NCBI GenBank assembly: GCA_001724265.1
Contig: MEDY01000327.1
Span: 1-34,617 of the forward strand
Source: Rhizaria sp. SCN 62-66
Taxonomy: Eukaryota > Rhizaria, unplaced
Length of the DNA stretch: 34,617 bases
Direction: 5' to 3'
Shown here: one piece after another, positions 19,801 through 27,904 of the stretch
Layout: every line of letters starts with the position of its first letter
Numbering within the stretch: the stretch's first letter is position 1
Notes under the pieces: generated by a model
What the model was told of the DNA's origin: nothing
Databases searched by the model: none
Seen by the model: only the letters and a program-made list of their open reading frames with translations
Position numbers and translations under genes: made by a program

Positions 19801-20266
19801 CGCTCGTGCTCGCGCTCGCGCCCTGCGGCGCCGCGCGAACACCGGCGTGGACGAAGCTCGCGCTCGACCGGTGGTTCTGGGGCAGCGTCGGCGACGGGGG
19901 GAACGGCAGCACGCTGTGGTCGCTGTGGTCCGCCGTGTCGCGCCGCAAGTACGCGTGCGCAGCGTTGGTGCCAGAGCCGGGGCCGTCTGTGTGGGCGTTG
20001 CCGCCGGCGTTGGCTGCGCGGCTGGGGTGGCCTGGAGGAGGCTCGATGGCGCTGAGCCTGAAGGCGGGGAAAAACGCGGCCGCCGCCGCCTCTGCCGCTG
20101 CGGAGCCGGTCGTGGAGTAGCGGAAGCCAGACCGAGAACGCTTCGCCATCGAGTTGTTTGCGCCGGCGCTGCTAGTGCTGTTCGCAAGCACACTCGCGTT
20201 GGTGTTCGAGCTGTCTTCTTCATCGTCGGACGAAGACGGGAACGAAGATTGAAACAAGTCAGACAT
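13649..20266 (-). CDS. TBC1D5-like Rab GTPase-activating protein with C-terminal PH domain
   Basis: TBC proteins stimulate GTP hydrolysis on Rabs. TBC1D5 acts on Rab7 with retromer on endosomes and in autophagy. This is one uninterrupted 2205-codon frame (ATG 20266, TAA 13649-13651). TBC blocks occur in order, separated by low-complexity insertions: WRTLTWRRCLGV near residue 345; VAKDVARTH with the arginine finger Arg895 (D892-x2-R895); YKQGMNEVL with catalytic Gln930; LHPKALEADAYVLFDRIM near 1007-1025; LPQIFLLRWLRLLFAREFP and VMVVWDQLFAHA near 1195-1225; and FFALAMLTHIRRRLL...VMHYP near 1388-1420. The last blocks match TBC1D5 more closely than other TBC proteins. A split PH domain follows (AEGYLVKLSGGTGLFRLRNF, about 1983-2050, closing with WVAWMGLLQNA at about 2190-2200), suggesting phosphoinositide membrane binding. 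Human TBC1D5 is about 800 residues and lacks this PH domain. Both catalytic residues are intact, so an active GAP is inferred. Confidence 0.85.
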   Translation of the reverse strand: MSDLFQSSFPSSSDDEEDSSNTNASVLANSTSSAGANNSMAKRSRSGFRYSTTGSAAAEAAAAAFFPAFRLSAIEPPPGHPSRAANAGGNAHTDGPGSGTNAAHAYLRRDTADHSDHSVLPFPPSPTLPQNHRSSASFVHAGVRAAPQGASASTSAAPLSTPARAPRATAASAAASATATASASAAGAAAAPGVSECILFDPSEFDDVNISFSSPALGPAPAPPADMMLTTPTAPCNNFDYNAESGGKGANAVVTSSSSSSSAAGSGFDAVSGSAASRARSYGVQHSRSSPANAAASGDAAASTTSASPAAAAASAPAAPSAAAAALTPATAVALLLSVSPAPVATIWRTLTWRRCLGVDTAVSALPSALTREQKAAVPPRVLRALLGQIAPGNRDGAVWREDYDYDTLPPLHPQQSQQQQQQQQQQTANGDRCVHGYSVIHHGNTENDASNGSNLPPTVVLPNNANLSQQQLAVTSSSSSSSASSSASARVSAGGASGSNSDMFYVSALDMSGYDAGFRGTEYHAGTGGDHTHSQSLNHSHSLNIHNNASMINNRNNITAANRSFDANNQNTDGVSIDKSSSSNNSDTNTATQCSCYRCSSCGCYNDSDYYDLDMYTNNDDESISTSTTSSCTNPAGNSLIAAAPISSCSASGHPPAAQALAAALAVIPSAVLTAHLGRSHHERYLKAAAACAGALRREYGRIAAAYGALHVEIMTLRGATNTGTGAGTGAGASAARASIGVASASGEDSSANAGKLGGLALFAGKANTCDDEQGQNTASRPAGVKSIIGSAGPDGDDSDGEQADPLLRTTAFTTRTTSTSLMGANTPGNNNSSCHRPSAVSHSNTTPVARHSITATAATASDPLTLSRHDASLFHQRQYHIDLRQLVAKDVARTHAGRVFFCLRSTRRLMQRVLVTWALDHCEVGYKQGMNEVLAVVLLALRSDGEANSLFDSEAEAAAVGYTGDDDDYGDHQQQHGGGGGFGDYGPGNASGVGGNSAVAMDVNSDVIALLHPKALEADAYVLFDRIMSRVAVYYLTANDHMEASAAHGHGGHGHSTHGSSGNSSNNSIGVAVATAAAATILRSTSTRNTLVDKPSTAGSQQQQQQQTLQSLLQQRQLVRARYHLPQLALPAVPLPLSLQQLQLHSSHAGDSASTTARDLQQFGSLLDRKMLFIYDVLLRHADPAVHAALEEAGALPQIFLLRWLRLLFAREFPPSQVMVVWDQLFAHAEELNRSLVNNNASTSKSGSSNAVHANANSSAASTCTSTDSAGASFAPWAAGVSISNGSEVSSAASANQTANVRKKGLGVQAREAEAVATATADAALIAAASSASPASPTAPAAASDAGAVTLAPAQAQQQLGRVLASRTAARSALFLSEDPGLGVAVDFFALAMLTHIRRRLLSGDAGTVLMSVMHYPPVSDVTALCAQARALYAASTVPLHSAHGHLGRAPGGAAAAAGIHGHGHGQAHGGAGAHGHSAHGHQGGLTSVQSAMSANYGSSAGAGAAVGINGVGLVAVAGAESCGYYNPIYAQTTANAVAAATAAVSAAAAAAASASHRGGKKGAHGAAGAVGAGGKPTAAKKVTQKLASAVSRVEALFTSKSKKKDKEGKDKGKDRGEIASKGGLSAAGAMSDDMSTSDDKLVISPPVSPVGAHNAHTNPNKLTRMTNEDDSASDDEDVGSGGGEDDDDDELEENINTVISDNEEEAAAAQTAKSKRGKRGSIIASLDTSYFGSTQNTEADDAFNPDGNNDDDDDSTTASPRVNVAGDSAKDSDSVATPSAASATPAAATATAAAAAPATPPQPNANAVAAAAAAAAIAAVATPAAAAAAAAAAAAAASMPDVPSATVTSSASSIHNHFTQPGDVASEGRYFTPVVFVAAYPMSVPQSHPSHASGGSGGSGSGGGNAGLSSSLASDHDDGNSADSQQKQTQLQQPQQQQKFGLSSLNSSSSSSSSASSSSNSSVGPRRALQPTGLGNHRTCAEGYLVKLSGGTGLFRLRNFRRRWFQLRGFVLQYYRDRRAEEPMKEGFIDLRGRSVFAGDAGKFAIVVGPKVTTELDAARAKTFASNSKARGGAGGEAGATELVSGATVKGRGNNSGNANNSDGGFSLGSPLASTTAQSLGGLSTPLAGATTLEDEYDREQRAAAESERRRATADAAVLVTVNLTAGQSAWSDARSFHLYAADRASWVAWMGLLQNATKGGL

Positions 20267-21334
20267 TGCTCACGCGTTTGGAACAATGTTTTCGTTAGAG
20301 GCAGTCGTGTGACAATGCAGAGTTTGGGCCCTGACTTGCTTGCACAATGCAAATGCAATGTGATCGGGGACGAGCGAGCAAGCGATGCGTAGCAACAAGG
20401 CTAGCCGGATAGAATGAAGCTTTCAGGAACTGCTACTAAGAATTCCGTGTAGATCAATAAGCAGACAGCCTAGAAAATGGTGTTTTGTGAGTAGTGAATT
20501 GCGCGGAACCACGCTGTGTGTAGGTAGGATGCGATGGAAGCAAGATGATGCAGAGGAGAAAGAAAGCGACTTTGTGAGACTACTGATAGAGCTCAAAATG
20601 CATGCTGATAAATTGCAAATTTGACAATATAGGGATTATAACGTATATTATATTATATTATTATTGTAGTATCTACCAACGATGCATTTGGCGCTGTAGA
20701 TCTAGTCTCATTGGTGACGTCGCCAAGCTTCGTGTCGAGCAAAAAAGAAGAAAGCAAGCGCTGCATCAGCACAACACCAACACCCACGAGTAACTGTAAA
20801 AAATGTTGGAGTACACTCGATATATGATCTCGTGCAATAAAAAAATAGTTGATTTGAGAAATGCTACAGAATATATTCTCATGGCGGTATCATTTATTGC
20901 GAAAGATATGTTGTTATGTGTGTTCCTTATCCGGAGACTAATCCACTACAGACACTCGAACCCAAGCCACAACAAACACAATTAGGTAGAATGCGTGATA
21001 GATAACCATGAAAAAGAGCAAAGCCGTGCACGGTTTTTTCATTTCAAGCACACGAATGACATAAGACAAATTAGTCTCGAAATTTCCGATGTGTGACCCT
21101 TGTGCAAACAAACAGCTTTGTGTATAAACATGTTTGTTAATCACGGTACGCGAGCGCATCAGCACCGCATCTACTCTCTTGACATCAACTATGTAAAATT
21201 ACCACCCGCAAATCCATACATTCCACCGCTCCCGACACTCACAAACATTCGATGCTCCTCGTGTGTATCCTCCCTCATCTCGTGAGCGGACTCAAAGGCC
21301 AGCGAGCGAGCGAGTGCGCGTGCAAGTGCGCGGC
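20267..21334. other. 1-kb AT-rich spacer upstream of the TBC gene
   Basis: It separates the TBC gene start from the SNRNP27-like stop, both on the minus strand, and contains TATTA microsatellite-like sequence near 20648-20665. TTTGGCGC at 20687-20694 matches an E2F consensus and shares 11 bases (TTTGGCGCTGT) with the site before FIGNL1. The short open frames here are AT-rich and unconvincing. No RNA gene was seen. Confidence 0.45.
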
Positions 21335-22057
21335 TTAGTCGAGCAGACGGTTGGCACCCTCCCTGTTCATGTACTGGCGGAACTTCCTCTTCTTGAGCAC
21401 GCGCGCGTACGCCACGTTCCCGCCCGGCACGTGCTGGTTCTTGGTGGAGCCGAACTCGAGCGGCAGGTCCAGCGCGGCGAGCACGTCCGCCTCGGCCATG
21501 CCGGCAATGGTGGCGGCGTCGAGGCGCCGAATGCGGTCCAGCTGTTCGCGGTCCCGGGCCTCTTGCGCGAACGCCGCGCGGGAGCCGAACCCCACGCTCG
21601 CGATCGAACCAGAACCAGAACCAGACGCAGACGCGGACGCAGACGCAGGAGCAGGGGCGCTCGCGGCGTTGGCGTTGCTTTTGTTGTGGATGTTGTGGGG
21701 GCGGTCTGTGAGATCGCCCGCGTTGCGGTTGCGCCCACGGTCACGGTCGCCACGCTGCTCACGGTCACGATCGCGGTCGCGGTCGCGGGTGTCGCTGCGG
21801 TTGTCACTGCGGTTGCGCTCGTTGTAGTCACGGTCGCGGTCGCCCCTGTCGCGGTCGCCCCTGTCGCGGTCGCCCCTGTCGCGGTCGCTCCTGTCGCGGT
21901 CGCGGTCACCGCGGTCACTGCGGTCGCGGTCATCACGGCTGTCACGACTGTCGCGGCCGTTTGCACGAGAGCTCGAGTAGCTGTTGCTGCTGCCACTGCT
22001 GCTGCCGCTGCCAGAGCCGGCGCCTGACGACGAACGGTCGCCGGCGCGGTCGGACAT
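21335..22057 (-). CDS. SNRNP27: SNRNP27-like U4/U6.U5 tri-snRNP protein
   Basis: SNRNP27 is a small RS/RD-rich component of the U4/U6.U5 tri-snRNP (B-complex stage), implicated in 5' splice-site choice. The 240-residue product has a Ser/Gly N-terminus, a long Arg-Asp/Arg-Glu/Ser-Arg repeat region (about residues 25-110), an Ala/Ser/Gly linker and the diagnostic C-terminus. There, LPLEFGSTKNQHVPGGNVAYA followed by KKRKFRQYMNREGANRLLD parallels the family GFxSFDSTKGKKV...NAYA...KRKYRQYMNRxGGFNRPLD. The usual last three residues (FIA) are absent and the Pro of NRPLD is Leu. I chose ATG 22057 (MSDRAGDRSS); the frame is open to an earlier ATG at 22132, which would add 25 residues. The gene diverges from the secreted-protein gene on the right. 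The splicing role makes it interesting beside the odd GTACG donors of this genome. Confidence 0.82.
   Translation of the reverse strand: MSDRAGDRSSSGAGSGSGSSSGSSNSYSSSRANGRDSRDSRDDRDRSDRGDRDRDRSDRDRGDRDRGDRDRGDRDRDYNERNRSDNRSDTRDRDRDRDREQRGDRDRGRNRNAGDLTDRPHNIHNKSNANAASAPAPASASASASGSGSGSIASVGFGSRAAFAQEARDREQLDRIRRLDAATIAGMAEADVLAALDLPLEFGSTKNQHVPGGNVAYARVLKKRKFRQYMNREGANRLLD
21836..21898 (-). repeat. 15-bp tandem repeat encoding Asp-Arg-rich units
   Basis: About four copies of CGGTCGCCCCTGTCG (plus-strand reading), one with a single change, encode (DRDRG) units in the SNRNP27 homologue. It is a coding minisatellite, not a CRISPR array. Confidence 0.8.
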
Positions 22058-22457
22058 GTCTTGCGGTGTTTGTGAGTTTGATGGGAAGTTGCGGTTGCGC
22101 TCCTCTGTTGTGGTGCTGGTCAGAAGGGCCAACTGGAAAAGCTGTGGGGGAAGAGTGAAGCACAGAGGAGCCAGAGCAGGGGTAAGAAGAAAGTCTACAG
22201 GAAGTCAATAAAAGTATTAAATATTGATAGATAGTGTTGATAAAATATCTCGAGTAGAGATCTATTGACGAAATAGATTATACAGACCCGAGGTGGTTTT
22301 GAAGGCTCGAGACGGTTGGTTGGCTGGACGAAGCGGGTTCGTGAAAAATCAAGTTCGCCCCACTTCGCTCGCCGACCAAGCCAATGGGGGACAGAGGAGG
22401 AATTTGTTTGTTGACAAAGAGTGAATCCTACGTCAAGTGGGGATACCAGTGACAAGT
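22058..22457. promoter_or_regulatory. Bidirectional promoter region, SNRNP27-like / secreted gene
   Basis: 400 bp between two divergent starts. It contains an AT-rich core (about 22203-22275) and a CCAAT box in AGCCAATGG near 22379-22387 toward the secreted gene. No clear TATA box was recognised for either gene. Confidence 0.35.
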
Positions 22458-25400
22458 ATGGGTAACGTGGCAACAATGCTTTTGGGCATTGTGCTTCTGA
22501 CCCATCTTTTAGTGATGGCTAGTGCCATAGACCAGGGGTCTTCTGGCCCTCTCGTTGGTCGTGGTTCTGCTTCCTTTGCTCCTCTGTCACACGCTCAGGC
22601 GCAACAAGATCGCCACTCGTACGTTTCTCATTCATCCCAACGATACAATATCCAGTTAACTATCTTTTCATTTGCTTGTATGCCTTCACACTTCTATCGT
22701 CCCTCCTGGCACCTCCATTGGTTCCCCCTCTCTTTGTCTCCTCTTGCTCCCACACCAACTCACTCTATTCCGCCGTTACCTTTGCTTCCCACACGCACAG
22801 TCCCGCCTCCGCGGAGACCCCTGGTGTATTTGTGCAGACCAACGAGCGCACCCAGCTCTCCCGTGGCGCTCTCAAGAAGCTCCAGCAGCAAATCTCGGGC
22901 GTTCTCGCTCTCGAGAAAGCGTCTCGCAACAGCAACTCCAACAGTGCTGACGCCGCTGCCTCTGCGTCCCTCACCGAGTCTGGCGCCACTGCGACCGCTA
23001 CGGGCGAGGATGCAGGCCTCCCCGCAGACATGTCGCTCGCGCTCAACGAGAACCCCACCCCCTGGTGGCCCGGACGCACTGCCATGTCACAGGTACGTCC
23101 TCCTTTTAACTGCAACAAAATAAGACGTTGCCCAATGTCAATGCTCGCTGCTCTCGGGAGTATTCAATCAGCATTCATATCACATCTTTTTTCAACAGTC
23201 TGTATTCTGTCGTCTCCTAATCATTTTATCTCACTCTGCTGCACGTCTTTCTCTCTTCGCTCTCTCGCTTCTCTCGTATCACACAGGCGCTGAACGAGCA
23301 AGGCTCGACCATCAGCGGCATGGCCTCCGCCCCCGAGCCCGCGGCCCAGGCCAACAACCCGCACATGCCTGGCGGTCCCGCCGGTCTGTGGTGGCTCAAG
23401 AACGCGCCCTGGTTCCTGCCCCCGCCGCCGGAGTGGGGGCCGATCAAGCCCGAGATGTACGCCAACTACTACTACAAGCCCGTCAAGCGTAACTACATGC
23501 TGCCCAACGTGCAGCAGCGCTCTGCGCCGTGGTACGCGCCCAACACCGACGCCGACGGCTCGGCCTCGCACCCGCAGCTACCGGCCGCCTTCCCCGGCCA
23601 GGCCGGCGCCGCAGCTGCTGACGGCGGGATGGGCGTCGAGGGCCAGTGGCAGGGGATCCTCAACGCCGCCGCGGGCCTCCCGTCGAACGTCGCGGCCGGT
23701 CCTGGCAACCCCGGCTCGCTGTTCGCCCCCGGCGCCGCGGCGCCCGGCGGCCCCGGCGGCGACGCTGACGCGCTCTACGGCCACAGCAACTTCGCCGGCA
23801 TCACGGCGCCGGGCGCCCAGCCCTCGGGCCCCATCGGCGCCGGCACCGACGGCGTCGTCTCGCCGCCCTTCCGCGGCATGTACGCCTCGGACCTCAGCAC
23901 CCCTCTGCCGACCGAGACGCTCGCGGGGCCCTCGCCCTCGCTGACTGCCGCGGCCTTCGCGGCCGGCCTCCCGGGCTCTGACGGCAAGCCCTACTCGGCG
24001 CCGCTCTCGGCCAGCGACAACGGGCTGGGCCCCGTCGCCGCGGGCGCCGTCGCGCCGCCCCTGGCTGTCTCGCCGGGCGGCATCTACGCCATGACGGGCA
24101 ACCAGCTCACCGGCGCGTTCCCCGGCGCCGCCACGGGCACCAACACAGGCACCGGCCCCTACGCAGGCCCTGCCGCCAGCGCCGGCCGCGGTTCCGCCCT
24201 GCTCCAGCAGCAGCAGCAGCAAGGCGCCGCGGGGAGCCTGCTGGGCGGTGGCGCGGGCCCCGACAGCCCGTACGCGGCCACGATGGGCGCGCTCGACTCG
24301 AACGGCCTGCCTCTCTACTCGCCCACCGCCTATCCCGGCGGCAACGGCGACGGCGGTGCGGGCGGCCGCAACGGCATGGGCGGCAACGGGCTCGGCGACA
24401 TGAGCAACGCGAACTTCTATGCGGCCAACAACTACAACCCGGCCAACAGCAATTTCAACGCCAATCCCTACGCCGACTCGGCCGCGGCGGGCGCGGCGGG
24501 CGTCAACAGCTACCCCGCGGACCGCGCGCCCTACAACGTCGACCCCCACGCCGCCGGCGGGGCCCCGATCGGCGGCGACGACGCCAGCAGCAACGGCAGC
24601 AACGCGCCCTACGCGCTGGACCCCTACGCCGCCGGCGCGAGCGCGCTGAGCGGGCCAAACGCCAACAACATGTGGCAGCCGCAGTCGGGCGCCGCCGCCG
24701 CGGCCGCCGCCGCTGCGGGCGGCCCCATGGTCGTCGGCGGGAGCGTGGTTGACTATAACACGTTCTCGCCGTCGATGGCGCAGACCCCGTCGGTGGATGC
24801 AGTGACGCCGCAGCAGCAGGCGTCGTTCGCGCTGACGCGGTCGCTGGGCCCGCAGTCGCCGTTCGAGTCGCACTCGGCGCACCACCGCTTCGCGCGCAAC
24901 CGCTTCGACGCCTCGAGCGCAGGCCCCAGTGACCGCTTCGGCCCGCACCGCGGCGCCAACGGGTACAACATCAACAATGGCGAGAGCTACGGCAACGACG
25001 GGATCCGCGTGAGCGGCGATGGCAGCAGTCTCGACGACGCGGCGACGGCGGGCAACGTCGACGCCGCGCTGCGCGACCCCCTGTCGGCGAACTTCGACCC
25101 CGCGAACTGGGTCTACAGCGCGCCGCCCGGGTCCGTGCTGCCGGCCGTACCCGATGCGGGCATGCTGGCGCACGGCGCCACGGGCGTCATGGGTGCGCTG
25201 CCCAGCCCCGGCGCTCTCGCGGTCACCTCCTCCGCGGCCGCGGTCGCAGGTATGTGTCAACACACTCATTCTGCACAGTCATGTGAACCGCTTTTTTACA
25301 TGTCACACGTTCTTATGAATATCTTTTTTTAAACGACAAATCGCTCATCTGTATTTCTTCTTTTTTTAATATGTTTCTCTCTCTCTCTCTGACCCTGAAT

Positions 25401-25849
25401 TCTCTGGCTCTACAGCGTCGGCCGGCGTGCCCGACCTGCTCCACGGCGGCGCGGCCCTCGGCGGCGGCGGCGCGGGTACGTACCGCGACACTGCCGCGTA
25501 CCTGGTCAACGGCCCCGGCGCGGCCATCGGGCTGCCCTCCGTCCGCACGTCCGCGCACTTCACGGGCCTGCAGGGCATGGTGGGCGCGCCGCAGCCGTTC
25601 CCCGACCGGCCGTGCCCCCCCGGCACTCCCGAGGGCTGCGGCGGGCCCGGCATGGCCACGCCTGGGTCCATCAACCAGGACATCAGCACGGGCGGCGGCG
25701 GCGAGGGCGCGACGGGCACGGCGAGCGGCACCGGCAAGGCCGGCCCGTACCCCGGGCTCGCCCCGTGGTTCCAGCCCGATCCCACCAAGGAGCTCGACGT
25801 GACGGGGGAGCAGGCCGCGCTGGGCGATCCGCTCAAGCCAAACACCTGA
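22458..25849 (+). CDS. Secreted Pro/Gly/Asn/Ala-rich protein of unknown function
   Basis: I do not recognise a family. Exons 22458-22618, 22801-23092, 23287-25249 and 25416-25849 give an uninterrupted 949-residue product. The donors are GTACGT, GTACGT and GTATGT; each acceptor is CAG. The start at ATG 22458 gives a strong signal peptide (MGNVATMLLGIVLLTHLLVMASA, then IDQ). After a short Gln/Ser/Ala region comes the most conserved-looking stretch, aromatic and Pro-rich: GLWWLKNAPWFLPPPPEWGP and EMYANYYYKPVKRNYMLPNV. A long Gly/Ala/Pro/Asn/Ser region follows, with a poly-Gln run and an Ala run. Three APW(F/Y) motifs occur (NAPWFLPP, SAPWYAPN, LAPWFQPD), the last near the C-terminus. No membrane anchor is seen after the signal peptide. 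An extracellular matrix or cell-wall role would fit the composition but is unproven. Confidence 0.75.
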
Positions 25850-26346
25850 GCAATGACGTGAAGTGACTTGAAAGGAGAAGTCTGTGTGTTTTTGTTGCTG
25901 TTGTTGCTGTTGTTTATTTGAAAAGATGAAACGATCGATTCAATAATGGTAATCTTTCGAGGTAACAATGTGTTACTCTCTGTATGATTGCTCTAATAAT
26001 TGTCGTTTTGTTTGGAGTTAAGCGACGGGAGAATAGCGAAGAGGGGCCAGGAACAAAATGGGATAAATTTGTGCAAAAGTACAAACCACATGCTAAAAAA
26101 AATGGCACTCGTTTTATGGCAATACAATAAGACAAAATTCAACACACACCACACTTACAATAACCAAGACTGCTCGACTCCAGTACGTATTGTGTAGGCT
26201 CTCAATAAACTCTACCATATACTACTTTATGATACCGATAAATATATTTTAATCTCCATTTATTGAATACTACATAGTTGTATTTCTCAACCATGCAGCA
26301 AAAACACTATTTGATATGAGTTTAACATGGACTCATGTGGCCTGCG
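25850..26346. other. AT-rich convergent 3' spacer
   Basis: About 500 bp between two converging genes. It holds T-rich and A-rich runs typical of 3' flanks here. I see no RNA gene, repeat or coding-like frame. Confidence 0.45.
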
Positions 26347-26398
26347 TCACTCAGGATTCTCGTTCACCACGTAGTCCGACGCAAACTTGCACAAGGTG
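26347..26398 (-). CDS. Possible terminal exon of the secreted Cys gene
   Basis: Minus-strand reading after the acceptor CTTTTCAG (CAG at 26399-26401) gives TLCKFASDYVVNENPE and then TGA, with G or C at most third positions. This frame needs a phase-2 donor upstream; GTACCG within the GRYRKKC coding segment provides one. The phase-0 donor GTATTG near the end of the upstream frame would instead yield a different, less coding-like tail. Unresolved without transcripts. Confidence 0.35.
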
Positions 26399-26479
26399 CT
26401 GAAAAGTCAACAAAGGAATTGCTTGAATTGGCATATGCAATGCATCAAGAGTCACCGTAATAATCTCACAATCTTCCTC

Positions 26480-27904
26480 TCATGGTGATGTCACCAATAC
26501 CGGTAGCAAATCGTTCGGAACACTCTCCATCACGCACTTCTTGCGGTACCGGCCGTTGCTGTCTTTATACACGACAAAGTCGGTCCCGCCAGCACCCACG
26601 TTCACAGTGTCGCCGCTGCTGCTCGCACTCGCGCTCGCGCTCGCGCCGCCGCAGTCGCCGCTGCTCCTGCTGCTCGGCGTCAGCACCCCCTTGGAGGGGT
26701 CGAACAAAGGGTCCGCCCTGCACACTGCCTTAACGTTGCCGGCGCACATCGGCGTCATGAAGGGGCAGTACCATCGGTACTTGACCACTTCCCACTGCGA
26801 GAACGCGGACAGGTGACTGTGCGCACCGGAGTAAAGCGCAGAGTTACTCGCACTGTTAGAGTTGGGGTCGGTGTTCACACCGGCGCTGACAGCAGGCGGC
26901 CGAGAGGGGAGCGACGCGGCCTGGCTCACCGACCCGCCGCAGTACAGACGGCTGACAATGTCGATCTCGCGCTGCAGGAAACTAACGCCGCCAGGGCCCG
27001 CGCCACCGCCACTCGCAGTCGAGCTCGCAGGAGAACTCGAGGCGCCAAGTCCGCTGTACGTGGCAAGCGCGCGCGTGGTCGTGGCGAACTGGCACTCGCC
27101 GAAACACTGCGTTTCGCCCCAGGCCACCGCGCAGTCACTATCGTTATCGCAGGGGCCCGCCAGCGCCGCGCGCGCGGCGGCCAACGCGGCCGAGGCTGAG
27201 GCAACCGCGGCGTCGCAGGACTGGCACTGCGCAACATTAGCGGCGCTAGAGCTCGAGCTCGAGGCAGTGTTTGTGGTTCGGGGCCCTGGGATGGGGAACT
27301 CGCTCGCGCCGTAATCGTACATGTCGCCAGCGCCGTCGGCGTGCGCGATGCCGTCTTCTGCGCCGCGGGTGCGCGTGAGGCTGCTGCAAGACGCCGGCGG
27401 CGCGGGCTGCGACAGCGGGTGTGGGTGCGCGCTGATGCCGTCAGTTACGGCGGCGTGGCTCGAGCTCGCAGTCGAGTGAGAGGTCGAGTGAGAGCTAGAG
27501 CCGGGGGCAGAGCACGTTGACGCCATTGCAACACTGCCAGCAGCGGCATTGGCGCTGCCGGTGATGGGCGTGCTCGAGAGCGTGATATACTCCCTTTCCG
27601 TCGCGAACGGATTGAAGGGGAAAACGGAGAATATGTCTTCGAGAGTGACAAACGCGGTCGCAGGAGCGACTGAGAGCGAGGAGAGCGAGAGGAGTAACAG
27701 TGCGGACGTCGCCGTAGCAGCTCTAGCCGTGATCACTGCTGGCGTGGCAGCTGCCGTCGCAACAGCCGCTGAGGCTGAGGCTGTGAGCAGTACCGTTACG
27801 ATGGCAGTGAGCAGAAGCAAGCGGGAGAAGGATGGTGATACAGAGCCGAGAATAAATCGGCTGCGCGGCAACTGGGCCCGCATTAATAAGGCGGCACCTA
27901 GCAT
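26480..27904 (-). CDS. Secreted or signal-anchored Cys-containing protein, unknown function
   Basis: The family is not recognised. ATG 27904 (MLGAALLMRAQL) or ATG 27883 (MRAQLPRSRF) both lead into a hydrophobic N-terminal segment (RLLLLTAIVTVLLTASASA), a likely signal peptide or signal anchor. A second hydrophobic stretch (ATSALLLLSLSSLSVAPATA) follows. The body is Ser/Ala-rich and carries a compact Cys block, PCDNDSDCAVAWGETQCFGEC, preceded by CQSC. A later part has YRWYCPFMTPMCAGN and a terminal KKCVMESVPNDLLP. The frame ends at TGA 26480-26482, about 474 residues from ATG 27904. The last residues may be intronic: a coding-like minus-strand segment at 26347-26398, preceded by CTTTTCAG, could be a final exon. 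Its composition suggests a disulfide-bonded extracellular protein; nothing more specific can be said. Confidence 0.65.
   Translation of the reverse strand: MLGAALLMRAQLPRSRFILGSVSPSFSRLLLLTAIVTVLLTASASAAVATAAATPAVITARAATATSALLLLSLSSLSVAPATAFVTLEDIFSVFPFNPFATEREYITLSSTPITGSANAAAGSVAMASTCSAPGSSSHSTSHSTASSSHAAVTDGISAHPHPLSQPAPPASCSSLTRTRGAEDGIAHADGAGDMYDYGASEFPIPGPRTTNTASSSSSSAANVAQCQSCDAAVASASAALAAARAALAGPCDNDSDCAVAWGETQCFGECQFATTTRALATYSGLGASSSPASSTASGGGAGPGGVSFLQREIDIVSRLYCGGSVSQAASLPSRPPAVSAGVNTDPNSNSASNSALYSGAHSHLSAFSQWEVVKYRWYCPFMTPMCAGNVKAVCRADPLFDPSKGVLTPSSRSSGDCGGASASASASSSGDTVNVGAGGTDFVVYKDSNGRYRKKCVMESVPNDLLPVLVTSP

Noticed and set aside
21836-21898. Regular 15-bp repeats resembling a CRISPR array
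   Set aside because: There are no spacers. The units are contiguous, in frame and encode Asp-Arg repeats in a eukaryotic splicing protein.
22320-22360. GGGTTCGTG suggesting a tRNA T-arm
   Set aside because: No matching acceptor or anticodon stem could be drawn around it and the TTCGA core is not met.
23578-25269. 563-codon minus-strand frame opposite the secreted-protein gene
   Set aside because: It is a shadow of the Gly/Ala/Pro-rich exon 3, with no signal peptide or recognisable domain.
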